From Magnetospirillum sp. SS-4 (GTDB taxonomy: Bacteria; Pseudomonadota; Alphaproteobacteria; Rhodospirillales; Magnetospirillaceae), in NCBI RefSeq assembly GCF_902729425.1, contig NZ_LR746530.1:92166-156165 (forward strand): DNA of 64,000 nt. Reading direction: 5' to 3'. Both the position numbers and the translations under genes were made by a program. Numbering within the stretch: the first letter of the stretch is position 1; every line of letters starts with the position of its first letter. The notes beneath the pieces are model-generated. The model worked only from the letters and a program-made list of their open reading frames with translations, ran no database searches and had not been told where the DNA came from. This document shows positions 36,726 to 49,832 of the stretch, piece after piece.

Positions 36726-37373
36726 CTATTCCCCCCGCGCGGCACGGATGAAGGCCCGGATCCGCTCGGGGTCCTTGACGCCGGGGGCGCTTTCGACCCC
36801 GGACGAGACATCCACCGCCCGGGCGCCGGAAATGCGCACGGCATCGGCCACGTTGTCCGGGGTAAGGCCGCCGGCCAGCATCCACGGCAGCCCCCAGCTG
36901 CGTCCCTTGAGGATGGTCCAGTCGAAACTGACGGCGTTGCCGCCGGGCAGGACCGCGCCCCTGGGCGGCCGGGCGTCGAACAGCAGCCGGTCGGAAACGG
37001 CGAGGAACGGTTCGGCTGCCGCCAGATCGGCCGCCTCGGCCACCTGAATCACCTTCATGACCGGCAGGCCGTATTCCAGGCGGATGGCCTCGATGCGCTC
37101 GGGCGTCTCGCCGCCGTGCAGTTGCAGCAGATCCAGCCGCACCTGGGTCAGCACCCCGTCCAGGGTGGCGTTGTTGGGATCGACGAACAGGCCCACCTTG
37201 GTCACCTCGCCGGGGGTGAACTCCACCAGTTCGGCGGCCCGCTCGGCCGAGACCGCCCGCGGGCTGGGGGGGTAGAACACCAGACCGATATAATCGGCGC
37301 CGGCCTCGATGGCGGCATCCATGGATTCGTCGTCGGTGATGCCGCAGATCTTGATCTCGACATGCGCCGTCAT
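36726..37373 (-). CDS. trpF: Phosphoribosylanthranilate isomerase
   Basis: The 215-residue TIM barrel catalyses the Amadori rearrangement of phosphoribosylanthranilate to CdRP in tryptophan synthesis. The opening strand EIKICGITD contains the catalytic Cys10. DLLQLHGGETPE and the LLFDARPPRG segment carry the general acid Asp, and GGLTPDNVADAV plus VDVSSGVESAPGVKD form the phosphate-binding end. The start is taken at MTAHVEIK because it is the first Met before the first beta-strand and lies two bases beyond the pyrF stop. Longer upstream extension would overlap pyrF and has no family sequence. It is the last gene of an ihfB-lapA-pyrF-trpF operon. Confidence 0.95.
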   Translation of the reverse strand: MTAHVEIKICGITDDESMDAAIEAGADYIGLVFYPPSPRAVSAERAAELVEFTPGEVTKVGLFVDPNNATLDGVLTQVRLDLLQLHGGETPERIEAIRLEYGLPVMKVIQVAEAADLAAAEPFLAVSDRLLFDARPPRGAVLPGGNAVSFDWTILKGRSWGLPWMLAGGLTPDNVADAVRISGARAVDVSSGVESAPGVKDPERIRAFIRAARGE

Positions 37374-37375
37374 GG

Positions 37376-38089
37376 TCACAGTCCCAGTTCCCGGTTGATC
37401 CGCCGGGCGGCCTCGGCCGGATCGGCGGCGCCGGTGATGGGGCGGCCGATCACCAGCACGTCGGCGCCCTTGGCGCGGGCCTCGGCCGGCGTCAGGAAGC
37501 GCTTCTGGTCGCCGGCCTCGCTCCAGGCCGGGCGGATTCCGGGAATCACCAGCTTGAACGAGGGGCCGCACTGGGCGCGCACCGCATCGGCCTCCAGCGG
37601 CGAACAGACGATGCCGTCGGCGCCCGAATCCTGCGCCAGGGCGGCAAGGCGCCTGACCTGATCCGACACCGGTCCGTGGAAGCCCACCGCCTCGGCGGCG
37701 GCCTGATCCAGGCTGGTCAGGATGGTGACGGCCACCACCGCCGGCGGCGCCACCCCCAGCCGGGCGGCCTCGTCCCGGGCGGCGTCAGCGGCGGCGCGGA
37801 TCATGGCGGCCCCGCCCGAGGCGTGGATGGTGGTGATGGCGGCGTTCAGCCGCGCCACGCCGCGCATGGCGGCGGCGACGGTATTGGGAATGTCGTGCAG
37901 CTTGAGATCGACGAACAGCGGCATGCCCAGGCTGGACACCGCCCGCAGGCCGGCGGGGCCGTTGGCGACGAAATATTCGAGGCCGAGCTTGAACCCGCCC
38001 ACCAGACCGGCCAGGCGGCCGGCCAGGGCGGCGGCGGTTTCGGATTCGGTGGTGTCGAGGGCGACGAAGACGGGATTGGAAGCGGGCAT
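37376..38089 (-). CDS. pyrF: Orotidine 5'-phosphate decarboxylase
   Basis: The 237-residue enzyme converts OMP to UMP, the last step of de novo pyrimidine synthesis. The catalytic tetrad region reads D61-L-K63-L-H-D66-IPNT. Phosphate-gripping motifs VIPGIRP and VIGRPITGAADP are at the C-terminal side. It begins one base after the lapA stop and is followed closely by trpF, so the genes are likely cotranscribed. Confidence 0.96.
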   Translation of the reverse strand: MPASNPVFVALDTTESETAAALAGRLAGLVGGFKLGLEYFVANGPAGLRAVSSLGMPLFVDLKLHDIPNTVAAAMRGVARLNAAITTIHASGGAAMIRAAADAARDEAARLGVAPPAVVAVTILTSLDQAAAEAVGFHGPVSDQVRRLAALAQDSGADGIVCSPLEADAVRAQCGPSFKLVIPGIRPAWSEAGDQKRFLTPAEARAKGADVLVIGRPITGAADPAEAARRINRELGL

Positions 38090-38090
38090 G

Positions 38091-38384
38091 TCAGTCCTGA
38101 ACGGGAGGGGAAATCCGGGTGGCGGCCAGCCGCCGTTCGAGGCTGGCGGCGCGGCGCCGGTCGCGGCCGGCGCGCAGGCGGCCCGGCACGGCGGTCAGCC
38201 ACACCAGCAGGGCGCCGGCCAGCAACCCCGCCGCCAGCGGCCCCAGCACGGCCAGATAGGCGGGTATCTCCAGGCCGACGGGCAACGGCCACAGGTCGAG
38301 CCGGATCTCCTGCCGGTTGGCGACGGCGAACACCGCCGCCACCGCGGCCAGGGGCAGGCCGACAAGCCAGGCCAGGACCCTCAT
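38091..38384 (-). CDS. LapA-family (DUF1049) inner-membrane protein
   Basis: The 97-residue protein has two membrane helices (about residues 3-22, AWLVGLPLAAVAAVFAVAN, and 41-66, IPAYLAVLGPLAAGLLAGAL) and a basic coiled tail rich in Arg. The NRQEIRLDLWPLP loop between them is characteristic of LapA/YciS proteins, which in E. coli work with LapB in controlling lipopolysaccharide amount through LpxC turnover. No lapB is in the window. Its start overlaps the ihfB stop, as is common in alphaproteobacteria. Confidence 0.82.
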   Translation of the reverse strand: MRVLAWLVGLPLAAVAAVFAVANRQEIRLDLWPLPVGLEIPAYLAVLGPLAAGLLAGALLVWLTAVPGRLRAGRDRRRAASLERRLAATRISPPVQD

Positions 38385-38674
38385 CAGTCCTTACCGTCGA
38401 TATTGAGCTTCTCGCGCAATTGCTTGCCGGTCTTGAAGAACGGTATGGCCTTGCCCTCGACGCTCACGGTCTCGCCGGTGCGGGGATTGCGGCCCTGGCG
38501 CGGCAGCCGCGTCTTGACCGAGAAGGCGCCGAAACCGCGCAGCTCGACCCGGTCGCCACGAGCCAGGGCGCCGGCGATCTCGTCGAAAATGGTGGTGACG
38601 ATGCGTTCAACGTCCCGCTGGTAGAGGTGTGGATTGCGCTCGGCCAGACGGGCGATCAGCTCCGACTTGGTCAT
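38384..38674 (-). CDS. ihfB: Integration host factor subunit beta
   Basis: The 96-residue protein is a DNA-bending HU/IHF family member, with helical dimerisation half [15 protein letters not shown]...IFDEIAGAL, then [12 protein letters not shown] and the DNA-inserting arm [10 protein letters not shown] with its intercalating Pro. It pairs with IHF-alpha, which is not in this window. I chose MTKSEL as start because AAGGA lies 11 bases before it; an upstream ATG at 38686 would place that AAGG directly against the start codon. It heads the lapA-pyrF-trpF operon. Confidence 0.93.
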   Translation of the reverse strand: MTKSELIARLAERNPHLYQRDVERIVTTIFDEIAGALARGDRVELRGFGAFSVKTRLPRQGRNPRTGETVSVEGKAIPFFKTGKQLREKLNIDGKD

Positions 38675-38789
38675 GGGTCTGAACATCCTTGGAAAGTGAC
38701 GCCGCTCATCGGGGAAGGATGACCGAGCCTTGGGCTATCGTCAAGCCAAGCCTTTGACCAGGAACGGTTTTTCGAGTCCTGATTCCCGC

Positions 38790-39782
38790 TCATAGCCCCT
38801 CGTTGCGGAAGGGGCGCGACAGCAGCGCCCGAATCGCCTCGTCCAGGCCGACGTGATGGTTGATCACCGCGTCGACGGCGGCGCAGATCGGCATCTCCAC
38901 CCCCAGGACGGCGGTCATCTCCATCACCGCGCCAGCGGTGGTGACCCCCTCGGTCACCGAGCGGCGCTCGCCCAGGATGTCGGCGAGGCTCCGCCCCTGG
39001 CCAAGGGCAAAGCCCAGCGAGTAGTTGCGCGACTGGGTCGACGAGGCGGTCAGGATCAGATCGCCCATGCCCGACAGCCCCATCAGGGTTTCCGGCCGCC
39101 CCCCCTTGGCCATGGCGAGGCGGGTCATCTCGGCCAGCCCCCGGGTGATCAGGGCGGCGCGGGCGTTGTCGCCCAGGTCGCGGCCCTCGACGATGCCGCA
39201 GGCGATGGCCAGCACGTTCTTGACGGCGCCGCCGATCTGGGCGCCGGTCAGGTCGTCGGACAGATAGGGCCGGAAGCTGGCGGTTCCCAGCGCCTTGACC
39301 AGGGCCGCGCCCAGCCCGGCGTCGGCGCAGGCCAGGGTGACGGCGGTCGGCAATCCCCGCGCCACCTCGATGGCGAAGGTGGGGCCGGACAGCACCGCCA
39401 CCACCGCGCCCGGCAGTTCGGCGGCCACCGCCTCGGCCATCAGGGCGGAGGTGGACAGCTCGATCCCCTTGGCGCAGATCACCGCCGGAACCCCTTTGCG
39501 CCAATGGGGCGCCAGGGCGCGGCAGGTGGCGCGCAGATGCTGGGCCGGCGGCACCAGCAGCACGGCGTCGGCCCCGGCGACCTCGGCGTGGTCGGCGGTA
39601 GCGCGGATGGCGGGGTCCAGCGCCACCCCGGGCAGGAAATCGGCGTTGACGCAAGCGGTATTGATGGACTGGATCACCGCGTCCTCGCGGGCCCACAGCA
39701 CCACGTCGCGGCCGGCGCGGCGCGCCGTCAGCGCCAGCGCCGTGCCCCAGGCTCCCCCACCGACCACGCCGATCCTGTTCAT
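38790..39782 (-). CDS. gpsA: Glycerol-3-phosphate dehydrogenase [NAD(P)+]
   Basis: The 330-residue cytosolic enzyme reduces dihydroxyacetone phosphate to sn-glycerol 3-phosphate for phospholipid synthesis. The Rossmann motif GVVGGGAWGTALAL is at residues 5-18, CAKGIE and LSGPTFAIEVARG follow, and AVKNVLAIACGI contains the conserved Lys of the active site. GMGDLILT and RNYSLGFALGQG are further family signatures. It reads away from a 262-bp spacer that precedes the MarR gene; a CGGTCCG/CGGACCG dyad lies at 39801-39825 in that spacer. Confidence 0.96.
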   Translation of the reverse strand: MNRIGVVGGGAWGTALALTARRAGRDVVLWAREDAVIQSINTACVNADFLPGVALDPAIRATADHAEVAGADAVLLVPPAQHLRATCRALAPHWRKGVPAVICAKGIELSTSALMAEAVAAELPGAVVAVLSGPTFAIEVARGLPTAVTLACADAGLGAALVKALGTASFRPYLSDDLTGAQIGGAVKNVLAIACGIVEGRDLGDNARAALITRGLAEMTRLAMAKGGRPETLMGLSGMGDLILTASSTQSRNYSLGFALGQGRSLADILGERRSVTEGVTTAGAVMEMTAVLGVEMPICAAVDAVINHHVGLDEAIRALLSRPFRNEGL

Positions 39783-39925
39783 GCCGCCCCCGTTGCTGAT
39801 CGGTCCGGTTTACCCTGTCGGACCGGCGCGGGCAAGCGCGGCTCTTGCCCCGGCGCCCGGCATGGCCCATGGCGAGGCCATGATCGCCATCCCGTTCCGG
39901 CAAGGAGGCAGGTCCTGGAAGTCGC

Positions 39926-39949
39926 TGACCATGTCCAATATTGACCATG
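39926..39949. promoter_or_regulatory. Candidate operator: direct repeat around a CAATATTG dyad
   Basis: TGACCATG occurs at 39926-39933 and 39942-39949, flanking and overlapping the palindrome CAATATTG (39936-39943). It lies about 40 bp upstream of a possible marR promoter. It could be an autoregulatory site, but no binding evidence exists. Confidence 0.3.
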
Positions 39950-39987
39950 GCAACAAATCCAGGCCCCGATCATCCCGATGATTGGTC

Positions 39988-40016
39988 TTGAACACCTATT
40001 CAGGACCGATTATTCC
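39988..40016 (+). promoter_or_regulatory. Candidate promoter for the MarR gene
   Basis: TTGAAC (39988-39993) and TATTCC (40011-40016) are spaced by 17 bases. They lie upstream of the chosen marR start at 40045 and downstream of the alternative start at 39982, supporting the shorter protein. Confidence 0.4.
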
Positions 40017-40044
40017 TGGACAGATACGTTACAGAGGGTGGGAC

Positions 40045-40554
40045 ATGATCGATAATTCAAATCCCGATGGCGGCAATACAAAGGAAGGACTGCTGCCAAT
40101 TCGAGCGTGGCTCGCCCTGTTCAGCGCCGTCAAGCAGATCGAGGCGGTCGTCCGCATCAACCTGCGGGAATCCTTCGATTCGACCCTGCCCCGTTTCGAC
40201 CTGCTGTCGCAGCTCTACCGCGCCCCCGACGGCATGACCATGGGGGAATTGTCCAATCGCCTGATGGTCACCAACGGCAACGTCACCGGCCTGATCGCCC
40301 GGCTGGCCGGAGAAGGGCTGGTGGAGCGCCTGCAAGACAGCGGCGACCGCCGCGTCCAGCGGGTTCGCCTCAGTCCCAAGGGGCGGCGGCTGTTCGACGA
40401 CATGGCGCCCGCCAATCAGGCCTGGATCTCCTCGGTGATGGCCGGGCTGAGCGAGGAGGAACTGCGCCAGCTGCACGGATTGCTGGGCAAGTTGAGAATC
40501 TCGGTGGCCGCGTCCCCGGCGGCACGGCGTGGCGGCGGCGGCGAACCGGCCTGA
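40045..40554 (+). CDS. MarR-family transcriptional regulator
   Basis: The 169-residue product has the MarR winged-helix layout: dimer helix AWLALFSAVKQIEAVVRINL, then FDLLSQLYRAPDGMTMGELSNRLMV, recognition helix TNGNVTGLIARLAGEGLVER, and the wing DSGDRRVQRVRLSPKGRRLFD. The start at ATG 40045 follows AGAGGG at good spacing; an in-frame TTG at 39982 would add 21 residues with no family match. It lies 80 bp before the aminobenzoyl-CoA-type monooxygenase gene on the same strand, with large palindromes between them. It is therefore likely the local repressor, perhaps sensing an aryl-CoA, as some MarR proteins of aromatic pathways do. Confidence 0.9.
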   Translation: MIDNSNPDGGNTKEGLLPIRAWLALFSAVKQIEAVVRINLRESFDSTLPRFDLLSQLYRAPDGMTMGELSNRLMVTNGNVTGLIARLAGEGLVERLQDSGDRRVQRVRLSPKGRRLFDDMAPANQAWISSVMAGLSEEELRQLHGLLGKLRISVAASPAARRGGGGEPA

Positions 40555-40558
40555 ATAT

Positions 40559-40574
40559 GCTTTACATATAAAGC
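40559..40574. promoter_or_regulatory. Palindrome GCTTTA-N4-TAAAGC after the MarR gene
   Basis: A perfect 6-bp dyad with CATA spacer begins five bases after the marR stop. It is too short for a convincing terminator and may be part of the operator region of the following gene. Confidence 0.35.
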
Positions 40575-40582
40575 TACCATGC

Positions 40583-40618
40583 GACCTCGAATTAGTTTAT
40601 ATATTAACTATCGAGGTC
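40583..40618. promoter_or_regulatory. Nested palindromes, probable MarR operator
   Basis: An outer perfect 8-bp dyad (GACCTCGA at 40583-40590, TCGAGGTC at 40611-40618) encloses an inner A+T-rich near-palindrome at 40593-40610 (TAGTT...AACTA, 16 of 18 positions symmetric, centre shifted one base). It ends 16 bp before the start codon of the flavin monooxygenase gene and just before its AGGAGAG ribosome binding site. The position fits repression of that gene. Confidence 0.6.
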
Positions 40619-40634
40619 ACCCAGGAGAGCCGCC

Positions 40635-42953
40635 ATGCGCATCGTCTGTATCGGAGGAGGCCCGGCCGGGCTGTATTTCGCGCTGCTGATGAAGAAGCGC
40701 CATCCCGCCCACCATATCACGGTGGTCGAGCGCAACCGGCCCTACGACACCTTCGGCTGGGGCGTGGTCATGTCCGACGCCACCATGGAGGGGATGCGGG
40801 CCAACGACCCGGAAAGCGCCGACGAGATCCAGCAGGCCTTCAACCACTGGGACGATATCGAGGTGCTGTTCAAGGGCCGGCGCATGCGCACCAGCGGCCA
40901 CGGCTTCGTCGGCATCGGCCGCAAGAAGATGCTGAACATCCTGCAAGCCCGCTGCGAGCGGCTGGGGGTGGAGCTGGCGTTTGAACGCGACGTCGAGTCC
41001 GACCTCGACTTTCCCGACGCCGACCTGATCATCGCCAGCGACGGCATCAATTCCAGGATTCGCGCCCGCTACGCCGACGTGTTCCGGCCCGATCAGGTGG
41101 TGCGGCCCAACCGCTACATCTGGCTGGGCACCGGCAAGCTGTTCGACGCCTTCACCTTCGATTTCCGCCGCACCGAGCACGGCTGGTTCCAGACCCACAT
41201 CTACAAGTTCGATGACGAGACCTCCACCTGCATCGTCGAGACCACCGAGGACACCTTCCGCGCCCACGGCATCGAATCCTTCAGCCTGGACCAGTCCATC
41301 GCCTTTTGCGAATCCCTGTTCTCCGAGGTGCTGGGCGGCGAGAGGCTGATGTCCAACGCCCGGCATCTGCGCGGCTCGGCCTGGCTGAACTTCAACCGGC
41401 TGATCTGCGGCACATGGCACCTGCACAACGGCCGCAGCCATGTGGCGCTGATGGGCGACGCCGTTCACACCGCCCATTTCGCCATCGGCTCGGGGACCAA
41501 GCTGGCGGTGGACGACGCCATCGAGCTGGCGCGGCAATTCGACGCCAGGGGACATTCCGCCGCCGCCATTCCCGAGGCGCTGGCCGCCTACGAATCCCTG
41601 CGCAAGGTCGAAACCGCCCGCATCCAGAACGCGGCCCGCAACGCCATGGAATGGTTCGAGGTGGTGGGGCGGCGCTATGCCGACGCGCTGGAGCCTGAGC
41701 AGTTCATGTATTCGCTGCTGACCCGTTCGCAGCGCATCGGCCACGAGAACCTGCGGGTCCGCGACCAGGCTTGGCTGGAGGACTATGAGCGCTGGTACGC
41801 CGGCCGTTCCGGCCTGACGGTCCCCCAGGCCCGCCGCCCGCCGCCGCCCATGCTGACCCCCTTCGCCCTGCGGGGCATGACCGTGCCCAACCGGGTGGTG
41901 GTGTCGCCCATGGCCATGTATTCCTCGGTCGACGGCGTGCCGGGCGATTTCCATCTGGTCCATCTCGGCGCCCGCGCCCTGGGCGGCGCCGGCCTGATCT
42001 ACGGCGAGATGACCTGCGTGTCGCCCGACGCCCGCATCACCCCGGCCTGCGCCGGCCTGTGGACCGAGGAACAGGCGGCGGCGTGGAAACGCATCGTCGC
42101 TTTCGTCCACGCCAACTCGGCGGCGAAATTCGGCATCCAGCTGGGCCACGCCGGCCGCAAGGGGTCGACCCGGGTGGCGTGGGACGGCATGGATCAGCCC
42201 CTTGACAGCGGCGGCTGGCCGCTGATCTCGGCCTCGGCCCTGCCCTATCTTCCGCACAGCCCGACGCCGCGGGCCATGGACCGGGACGACATGGACCGGG
42301 TGATCGCCGATTTCGTCCGCTCCACCCGGCTGGCGGCCGAGACCGGCGCCGACATCCTGGAACTGCATTGCGCCCACGGCTATCTGCTGTCGGCGTTCCT
42401 GTCGCCGCTGACCAACCGCCGCGACGACCAATATGGCGGCGACCACGCCGGCCGCGCCCGCTTTCCCCTGGAGGTGTTCCGCGCGGTGCGGGCGGCATGG
42501 CCGGCCGAACGCCCCCTCTCGGTGCGGCTGTCGTGTCACGACTGGTTCGAGGGCGGCAACACCCCCGACGACGCCGTCGTCTTCGCCGGGATGTTCCGAG
42601 ACGCCGGCGCCGACCTGATCGACTGTTCCTCGGGCCAGGTGTGGAAGGACGATTCCCCGGTCTATGGCCGCATGTACCAGACGCCGTTCTCGGACCGCAT
42701 CAGGAACGAGCTGGGTGTTCCCACCATCGCGGTGGGCGCCATCTCGGACGCCGATCAGGCCAATTCCATCATCGCCGCCGGCCGCGCCGACCTGTGCGCG
42801 GTGGCGAGGCCGCATCTGGCCGATCCCGCCTGGACCCTGCATGAAGCCGCCCGCATCGGCTTCGCCGACATCGCCTGGCCACGCCAGTACCTGTCGGGCA
42901 AGGGCCAGTACGAGACCAATCTGGCCCGAAGCCTGGAGGCGGGACGAGGGTAG
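40635..42953 (+). CDS. Fused flavin monooxygenase / old-yellow-enzyme reductase (2-aminobenzoyl-CoA or salicylyl-CoA type)
   Basis: The 772-residue product is a two-enzyme fusion. Residues 1 to about 390 form a group A FAD monooxygenase: dinucleotide motif [12 protein letters not shown], then GWGVVMSD, and the FAD-closing [22 protein letters not shown]. From about residue 405 a second flavoprotein of the NADH:flavin oxidoreductase type begins ([20 protein letters not shown]), with [25 protein letters not shown] and a closing ARPHLADP motif. Known relatives are 2-aminobenzoyl-CoA monooxygenase/reductase of Azoarcus and bifunctional salicylyl-CoA 5-hydroxylases, which hydroxylate and then reduce CoA-activated aromatics. 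No CoA ligase or beta-oxidation partner gene adjoins it here. AGGAGAG precedes the ATG. Confidence 0.88.
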   Translation: MRIVCIGGGPAGLYFALLMKKRHPAHHITVVERNRPYDTFGWGVVMSDATMEGMRANDPESADEIQQAFNHWDDIEVLFKGRRMRTSGHGFVGIGRKKMLNILQARCERLGVELAFERDVESDLDFPDADLIIASDGINSRIRARYADVFRPDQVVRPNRYIWLGTGKLFDAFTFDFRRTEHGWFQTHIYKFDDETSTCIVETTEDTFRAHGIESFSLDQSIAFCESLFSEVLGGERLMSNARHLRGSAWLNFNRLICGTWHLHNGRSHVALMGDAVHTAHFAIGSGTKLAVDDAIELARQFDARGHSAAAIPEALAAYESLRKVETARIQNAARNAMEWFEVVGRRYADALEPEQFMYSLLTRSQRIGHENLRVRDQAWLEDYERWYAGRSGLTVPQARRPPPPMLTPFALRGMTVPNRVVVSPMAMYSSVDGVPGDFHLVHLGARALGGAGLIYGEMTCVSPDARITPACAGLWTEEQAAAWKRIVAFVHANSAAKFGIQLGHAGRKGSTRVAWDGMDQPLDSGGWPLISASALPYLPHSPTPRAMDRDDMDRVIADFVRSTRLAAETGADILELHCAHGYLLSAFLSPLTNRRDDQYGGDHAGRARFPLEVFRAVRAAWPAERPLSVRLSCHDWFEGGNTPDDAVVFAGMFRDAGADLIDCSSGQVWKDDSPVYGRMYQTPFSDRIRNELGVPTIAVGAISDADQANSIIAAGRADLCAVARPHLADPAWTLHEAARIGFADIAWPRQYLSGKGQYETNLARSLEAGRG

Positions 42954-42972
42954 CGGCGGCCGGCGAAAACGC

Positions 42973-43000
42973 TTTTGGAGTCCGACGCCTGTGATATACT
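42973..43000 (+). promoter_or_regulatory. Candidate extended -10 promoter for dnaN
   Basis: TTTTGG (42973-42978) and TATACT (42995-43000) are separated by 16 bases, with TG one base before the -10. It lies about 57 bp upstream of the dnaN start in the 104-bp spacer and probably drives dnaN-recF-gyrB. Confidence 0.5.
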
Positions 43001-43057
43001 GCCCAGCCCTGCCTCGGGGGGCAGTCCTCGTTCACTTCAGGTAGTCAGCAAACCGCC

Positions 43058-44172
43058 ATGAAACTGACCATCGAGCGTGCCGCGCTGTTGAAGTCGCTGG
43101 CCCATGTGCAGAGCGTCGTCGAGCGTCGGACCACCATTCCGATCCTGTCGAACGTCAAACTGGAAGGCCGGTCCGGCGCGCTGTCCCTGAACGCCACCGA
43201 CATGGACCTGGACATCGTCGAATCGGTCGCCGCCGACGTGGTGCGCCCCGGCGCCACCACCGCGCCCGCCCACACCTTCTACGAGATCGTCCGCAAGCTG
43301 CCCGACGGCAGCCAGGTCGAGATCGAATTCAACGCCGACGATTCCCAGCTGACGCTGCGCTCGGGCCGGTCCAAGTTCTCGCTGTCCTGCCTGCCGGTCG
43401 AGGATTTCCCGGTCCTGTCGGGCGGCGATCTGCCGTTCAGCTTCACCCTGGCCGCCGCCGAGCTGAAGACCCTGATCGACCGCACCCGCTTCGCCATCTC
43501 CACCGAGGAGACGCGCTACTACCTGAACGGCATCTACCTGCACGCCACCAACGCCGGTGGCGGCGACGTCATGCGCGCCGTCGCCACCGACGGCCACCGT
43601 CTGGCGCGGGCCGAGATCACCCTGCCCAATGGGGCCGCCGGCATGCCCGGCATCATCATCCCGCGCAAGACCGTCACCGAGATCCGCAAGCTGATCGACG
43701 AGACCGAGTGCGAGATCACGGTGTCGCTGTCCGAGACCAAGCTGAAATTCGCCTTCGGCGACGCGGTGCTGACCTCCAAGCTGATCGACGGCACCTTCCC
43801 CGATTACGAGCGAGTGATCCCGGACGGCAACGACAAGATCCTGGAAGTCGACTGCAAGAGCTTCGCCCAGGCGGTGGACCGCGTTTCCGCCATCTCCACC
43901 GAGAAAAGCCGCGCCATCAAGCTGAGCCTGGAAAAGGGTACCGCCACCCTGTCGGCCTCCAGCCCCGAGAACGGCAGCGCCGTCGAGGAGATCGAGGCCA
44001 ATTACGACTCGACACCGCTGGAAATCGGCTTCAACTCGCGCTACCTGATGGACATCCTGGCCCAGGTCGAGGGCGAGACCGCCCTGTTCGCCATGGCCGA
44101 CGCCGCCTCGCCGACGGTAGTGCGCGAGGTCGCCGACAGCGGCGCCGTCTATGTCCTGATGCCGATGCGGGT

Positions 44173-44176
<4 letters not shown>
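43058..44176 (+). CDS. dnaN: DNA polymerase III sliding clamp (beta subunit)
   Basis: The 372-residue product contains the three-domain ring-clamp fold: start MKLTIERAALLKSLAHVQSVVERRTTIPILSN in sense (conserved VVERRxTIPILSN), middle FSLSCLPVEDFPVL and YYLNGIYLH, and C-terminal NSRYLMDIL ending VYVLMPMRV. It encircles DNA and tethers polymerase III and repair enzymes through their clamp-binding peptides. Its stop overlaps the recF start, and gyrB follows, the ancestral replication gene order. dnaA is not adjacent. Confidence 0.97.
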
Positions 44177-47791
<3,615 letters not shown>

Positions 47792-47857
47792 TTATTTGCA
47801 CGGTGTGTCGGGCGCCCCATAACCCGCAAATGATGAAGGCGGGCGTCGCCCCGCGCC

Positions 47858-48844
47858 CTATCCCCCGGTGACGCTCATGTGACGGCCGACCGCCGGGTGG
47901 GCGGCGCGGTCGATGATGAAGTCGTGGCCCTTGGGCTTGCGGCCGATGGCCTCGGTGATGGCGGCGTCCAGCAGGTGGTCGGATTCCGAGGCGCGCAACG
48001 GCGTCCTGAGGTCGGCGGCGTCGTTCTGGCCCAGGCACATATACAGCGTGCCGGTGCAGGTCACCCGCACGCGGTTGCAGGATTCACAGAAATTGTGGGT
48101 CATGGGGGTGATGAAGCCGATGCGCCGGCCGGTTTCCTCGACCCGCACATAGGTGGCCGGCCCGCCGGTGCGGTAATCGATGTCGGTCAGGGTCCAGCGG
48201 TGCTCCAGCCGCTGGCGCACCAGGGTCAGCGGCAGGTACTGTTCCGTCCGGTCGGCGTGGATCTCGCCCATGGGCATGGTCTCGATGAAGGTGAGGTCGA
48301 AGCCGTGCTCGCCGCACCATTCCACCAGATGGTCGTGCTCGTCCTCGTTGCCTTCCTTCAGGGCCACCGTGTTGATCTTGACGGCGAGGCCGGCGGCCTT
48401 GGCCGCCATGATGCCCTCGATCACCTGATCCAGCCGGCCCCAGCGGGTGATGGCCTGGAAGCGTTCGGGGTTCAGGCTGTCGAGCGAGATGTTGATGCGC
48501 CGGACGCCCGCCGCCGCCAGCCCGTCGGCATATTTGGCCAGCTGGGTGGCGTTGGTGGTGAGCGTCAGCTCGTCCAGCCGGCCGTCCTTGACCAGTTGGC
48601 CCAGATTGTCGATCAGGCTCATGATGTTGCGCCGCACCAGCGGCTCGCCGCCGGTCAGCCTCAGCTTGCGGACCCCGGCACGGACGAAGGCGGCGCACAG
48701 CCGCTCCAGCTCCTCCAGCGACAGCACCTCGGCCTTGGGCAGGAAATGCATGTCCTCGCCCATGCAATAGACGCAGCGCAGGTCGCAACGGTCGGTGACC
48801 GATACCCGCAGATAGCTGACGACGCGGCCAAACGGATCGATCAT
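47858..48844 (-). CDS. moaA: GTP 3',8-cyclase (molybdenum cofactor step 1)
   Basis: The 328-residue radical SAM enzyme converts GTP with MoaC to cyclic pyranopterin monophosphate. The first [4Fe-4S] cluster motif is C20-DLR-C24-VY-C27, followed by [13 protein letters not shown]. The C-terminal cluster ligands are in [19 protein letters not shown], and the protein ends in the conserved GG needed for activity. It lies 67 bp after the enoyl-CoA hydratase gene on the same strand and converges on gyrB. No other moa genes are in the window. Confidence 0.96.
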   Translation of the reverse strand: MIDPFGRVVSYLRVSVTDRCDLRCVYCMGEDMHFLPKAEVLSLEELERLCAAFVRAGVRKLRLTGGEPLVRRNIMSLIDNLGQLVKDGRLDELTLTTNATQLAKYADGLAAAGVRRINISLDSLNPERFQAITRWGRLDQVIEGIMAAKAAGLAVKINTVALKEGNEDEHDHLVEWCGEHGFDLTFIETMPMGEIHADRTEQYLPLTLVRQRLEHRWTLTDIDYRTGGPATYVRVEETGRRIGFITPMTHNFCESCNRVRVTCTGTLYMCLGQNDAADLRTPLRASESDHLLDAAITEAIGRKPKGHDFIIDRAAHPAVGRHMSVTGG

Positions 48845-48911
48845 GGAAATGTCCTCGGCGAAACGGGCCGCCTCACTATATGGGAAGCCGATGGGCGTTC
48901 GTGAATGATCG

Positions 48912-49679
48912 TCATCGGGGACATTTGGAAAAATCCGGCGGACGCTTCTCGGCGAAGGCGGCGACCGCCTCCTTCAGCTCGGGACGCTTCAGGCAGAGGT
49001 CGAACACCGCCGCCTCGCGGGTCAGGCGGTCGAGGATCGGTTCCGGAGCGGTCTTCATCAGCGCCTTGACCATCAGCAAGGTGGCGCGCGGCTTGGCCGC
49101 CAGTTTGCGGCAGGCGGCCATGGCGACCGCTTCCAGCTCGTCGTCGGGCACCACGGCGTTGAGCAGGCCGGCCGCCAGGGCGGTGGCGGCGTCGAACGGC
49201 TCGCCCAGCATCAGCAGCTCGGCCGCCTTGCGATGCCCGGCCAGCTGGGCCAGGGTCTGGCTGGACCCGGCCTCGGGCACGATGCCCAGATTGATGAACG
49301 GCGTCAGGAAGCGGGCGGTGGGACTGGCATAGGCCAGATCGCAATGGGGTAGGATGGTGGCGCCGATCCCCATGGCGGCACCCCGCACCATGGCGACCAC
49401 CGGCTTCTTCGCGGTGACCACGGCGCGGATGAAGGCGTCGGCCACCGAACCGGTCAGCGCCTCCCAGGTGAGGAAGTCCTTGAGGTCGTTGCCGGCGGTG
49501 AAATCGGCGCCGACGCCGGCCAGCAGGAAGACGCCGATGTCGTCGTCGGCCTCGCCCCTGGCGAAGGCCTCGGCCAGGGCGGCGTACATCTCGCCGACCA
49601 GGGCGTTCTTCTTGTCGGGCCGGTTCATGCGAATGATCATGACGCCGCCGTCTACCTGGGTAAGCACCAACTCGGTCAT
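48912..49679 (-). CDS. Enoyl-CoA hydratase/isomerase family protein
   Basis: The 255-residue crotonase-fold protein has the oxyanion-hole segments [13 protein letters not shown] and [22 protein letters not shown], followed by [25 protein letters not shown] with the active-site Glu. Members hydrate or isomerise enoyl-CoA esters; the exact substrate is not readable. One Glu in the VPEAGS position, and Asn instead of the second Glu region, make an isomerase or atypical hydratase possible. The start follows AAGGAG at seven bases. It is divergent from kdsB. Confidence 0.85.
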   Translation of the reverse strand: MTELVLTQVDGGVMIIRMNRPDKKNALVGEMYAALAEAFARGEADDDIGVFLLAGVGADFTAGNDLKDFLTWEALTGSVADAFIRAVVTAKKPVVAMVRGAAMGIGATILPHCDLAYASPTARFLTPFINLGIVPEAGSSQTLAQLAGHRKAAELLMLGEPFDAATALAAGLLNAVVPDDELEAVAMAACRKLAAKPRATLLMVKALMKTAPEPILDRLTREAAVFDLCLKRPELKEAVAAFAEKRPPDFSKCPR

Positions 49680-49832
49680 CCTTGGGCTCCTTGCGCGGGG
49701 GGTCTCCCTCGTCCACCCCTTCATGCCTGCCGGGGCTGTCGTTTTTCCGAAGGTTGCACGGTCCGGCGCGGCTGGCAAGTCGCAGCCGCCCGATATATGG
49801 TTGACGCCAGCGCAGAGGAATTGGAAACCGCC

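Noticed and set aside
39982-40044. Upstream TTG start for the MarR gene
   Set aside because: The added residues match no MarR sequence, a likely promoter -10 lies inside this stretch, and a good ribosome binding site precedes the ATG at 40045.
40617-42842. Long minus-strand frame opposite the monooxygenase gene
   Set aside because: Shadow of a well-conserved flavoprotein fusion.
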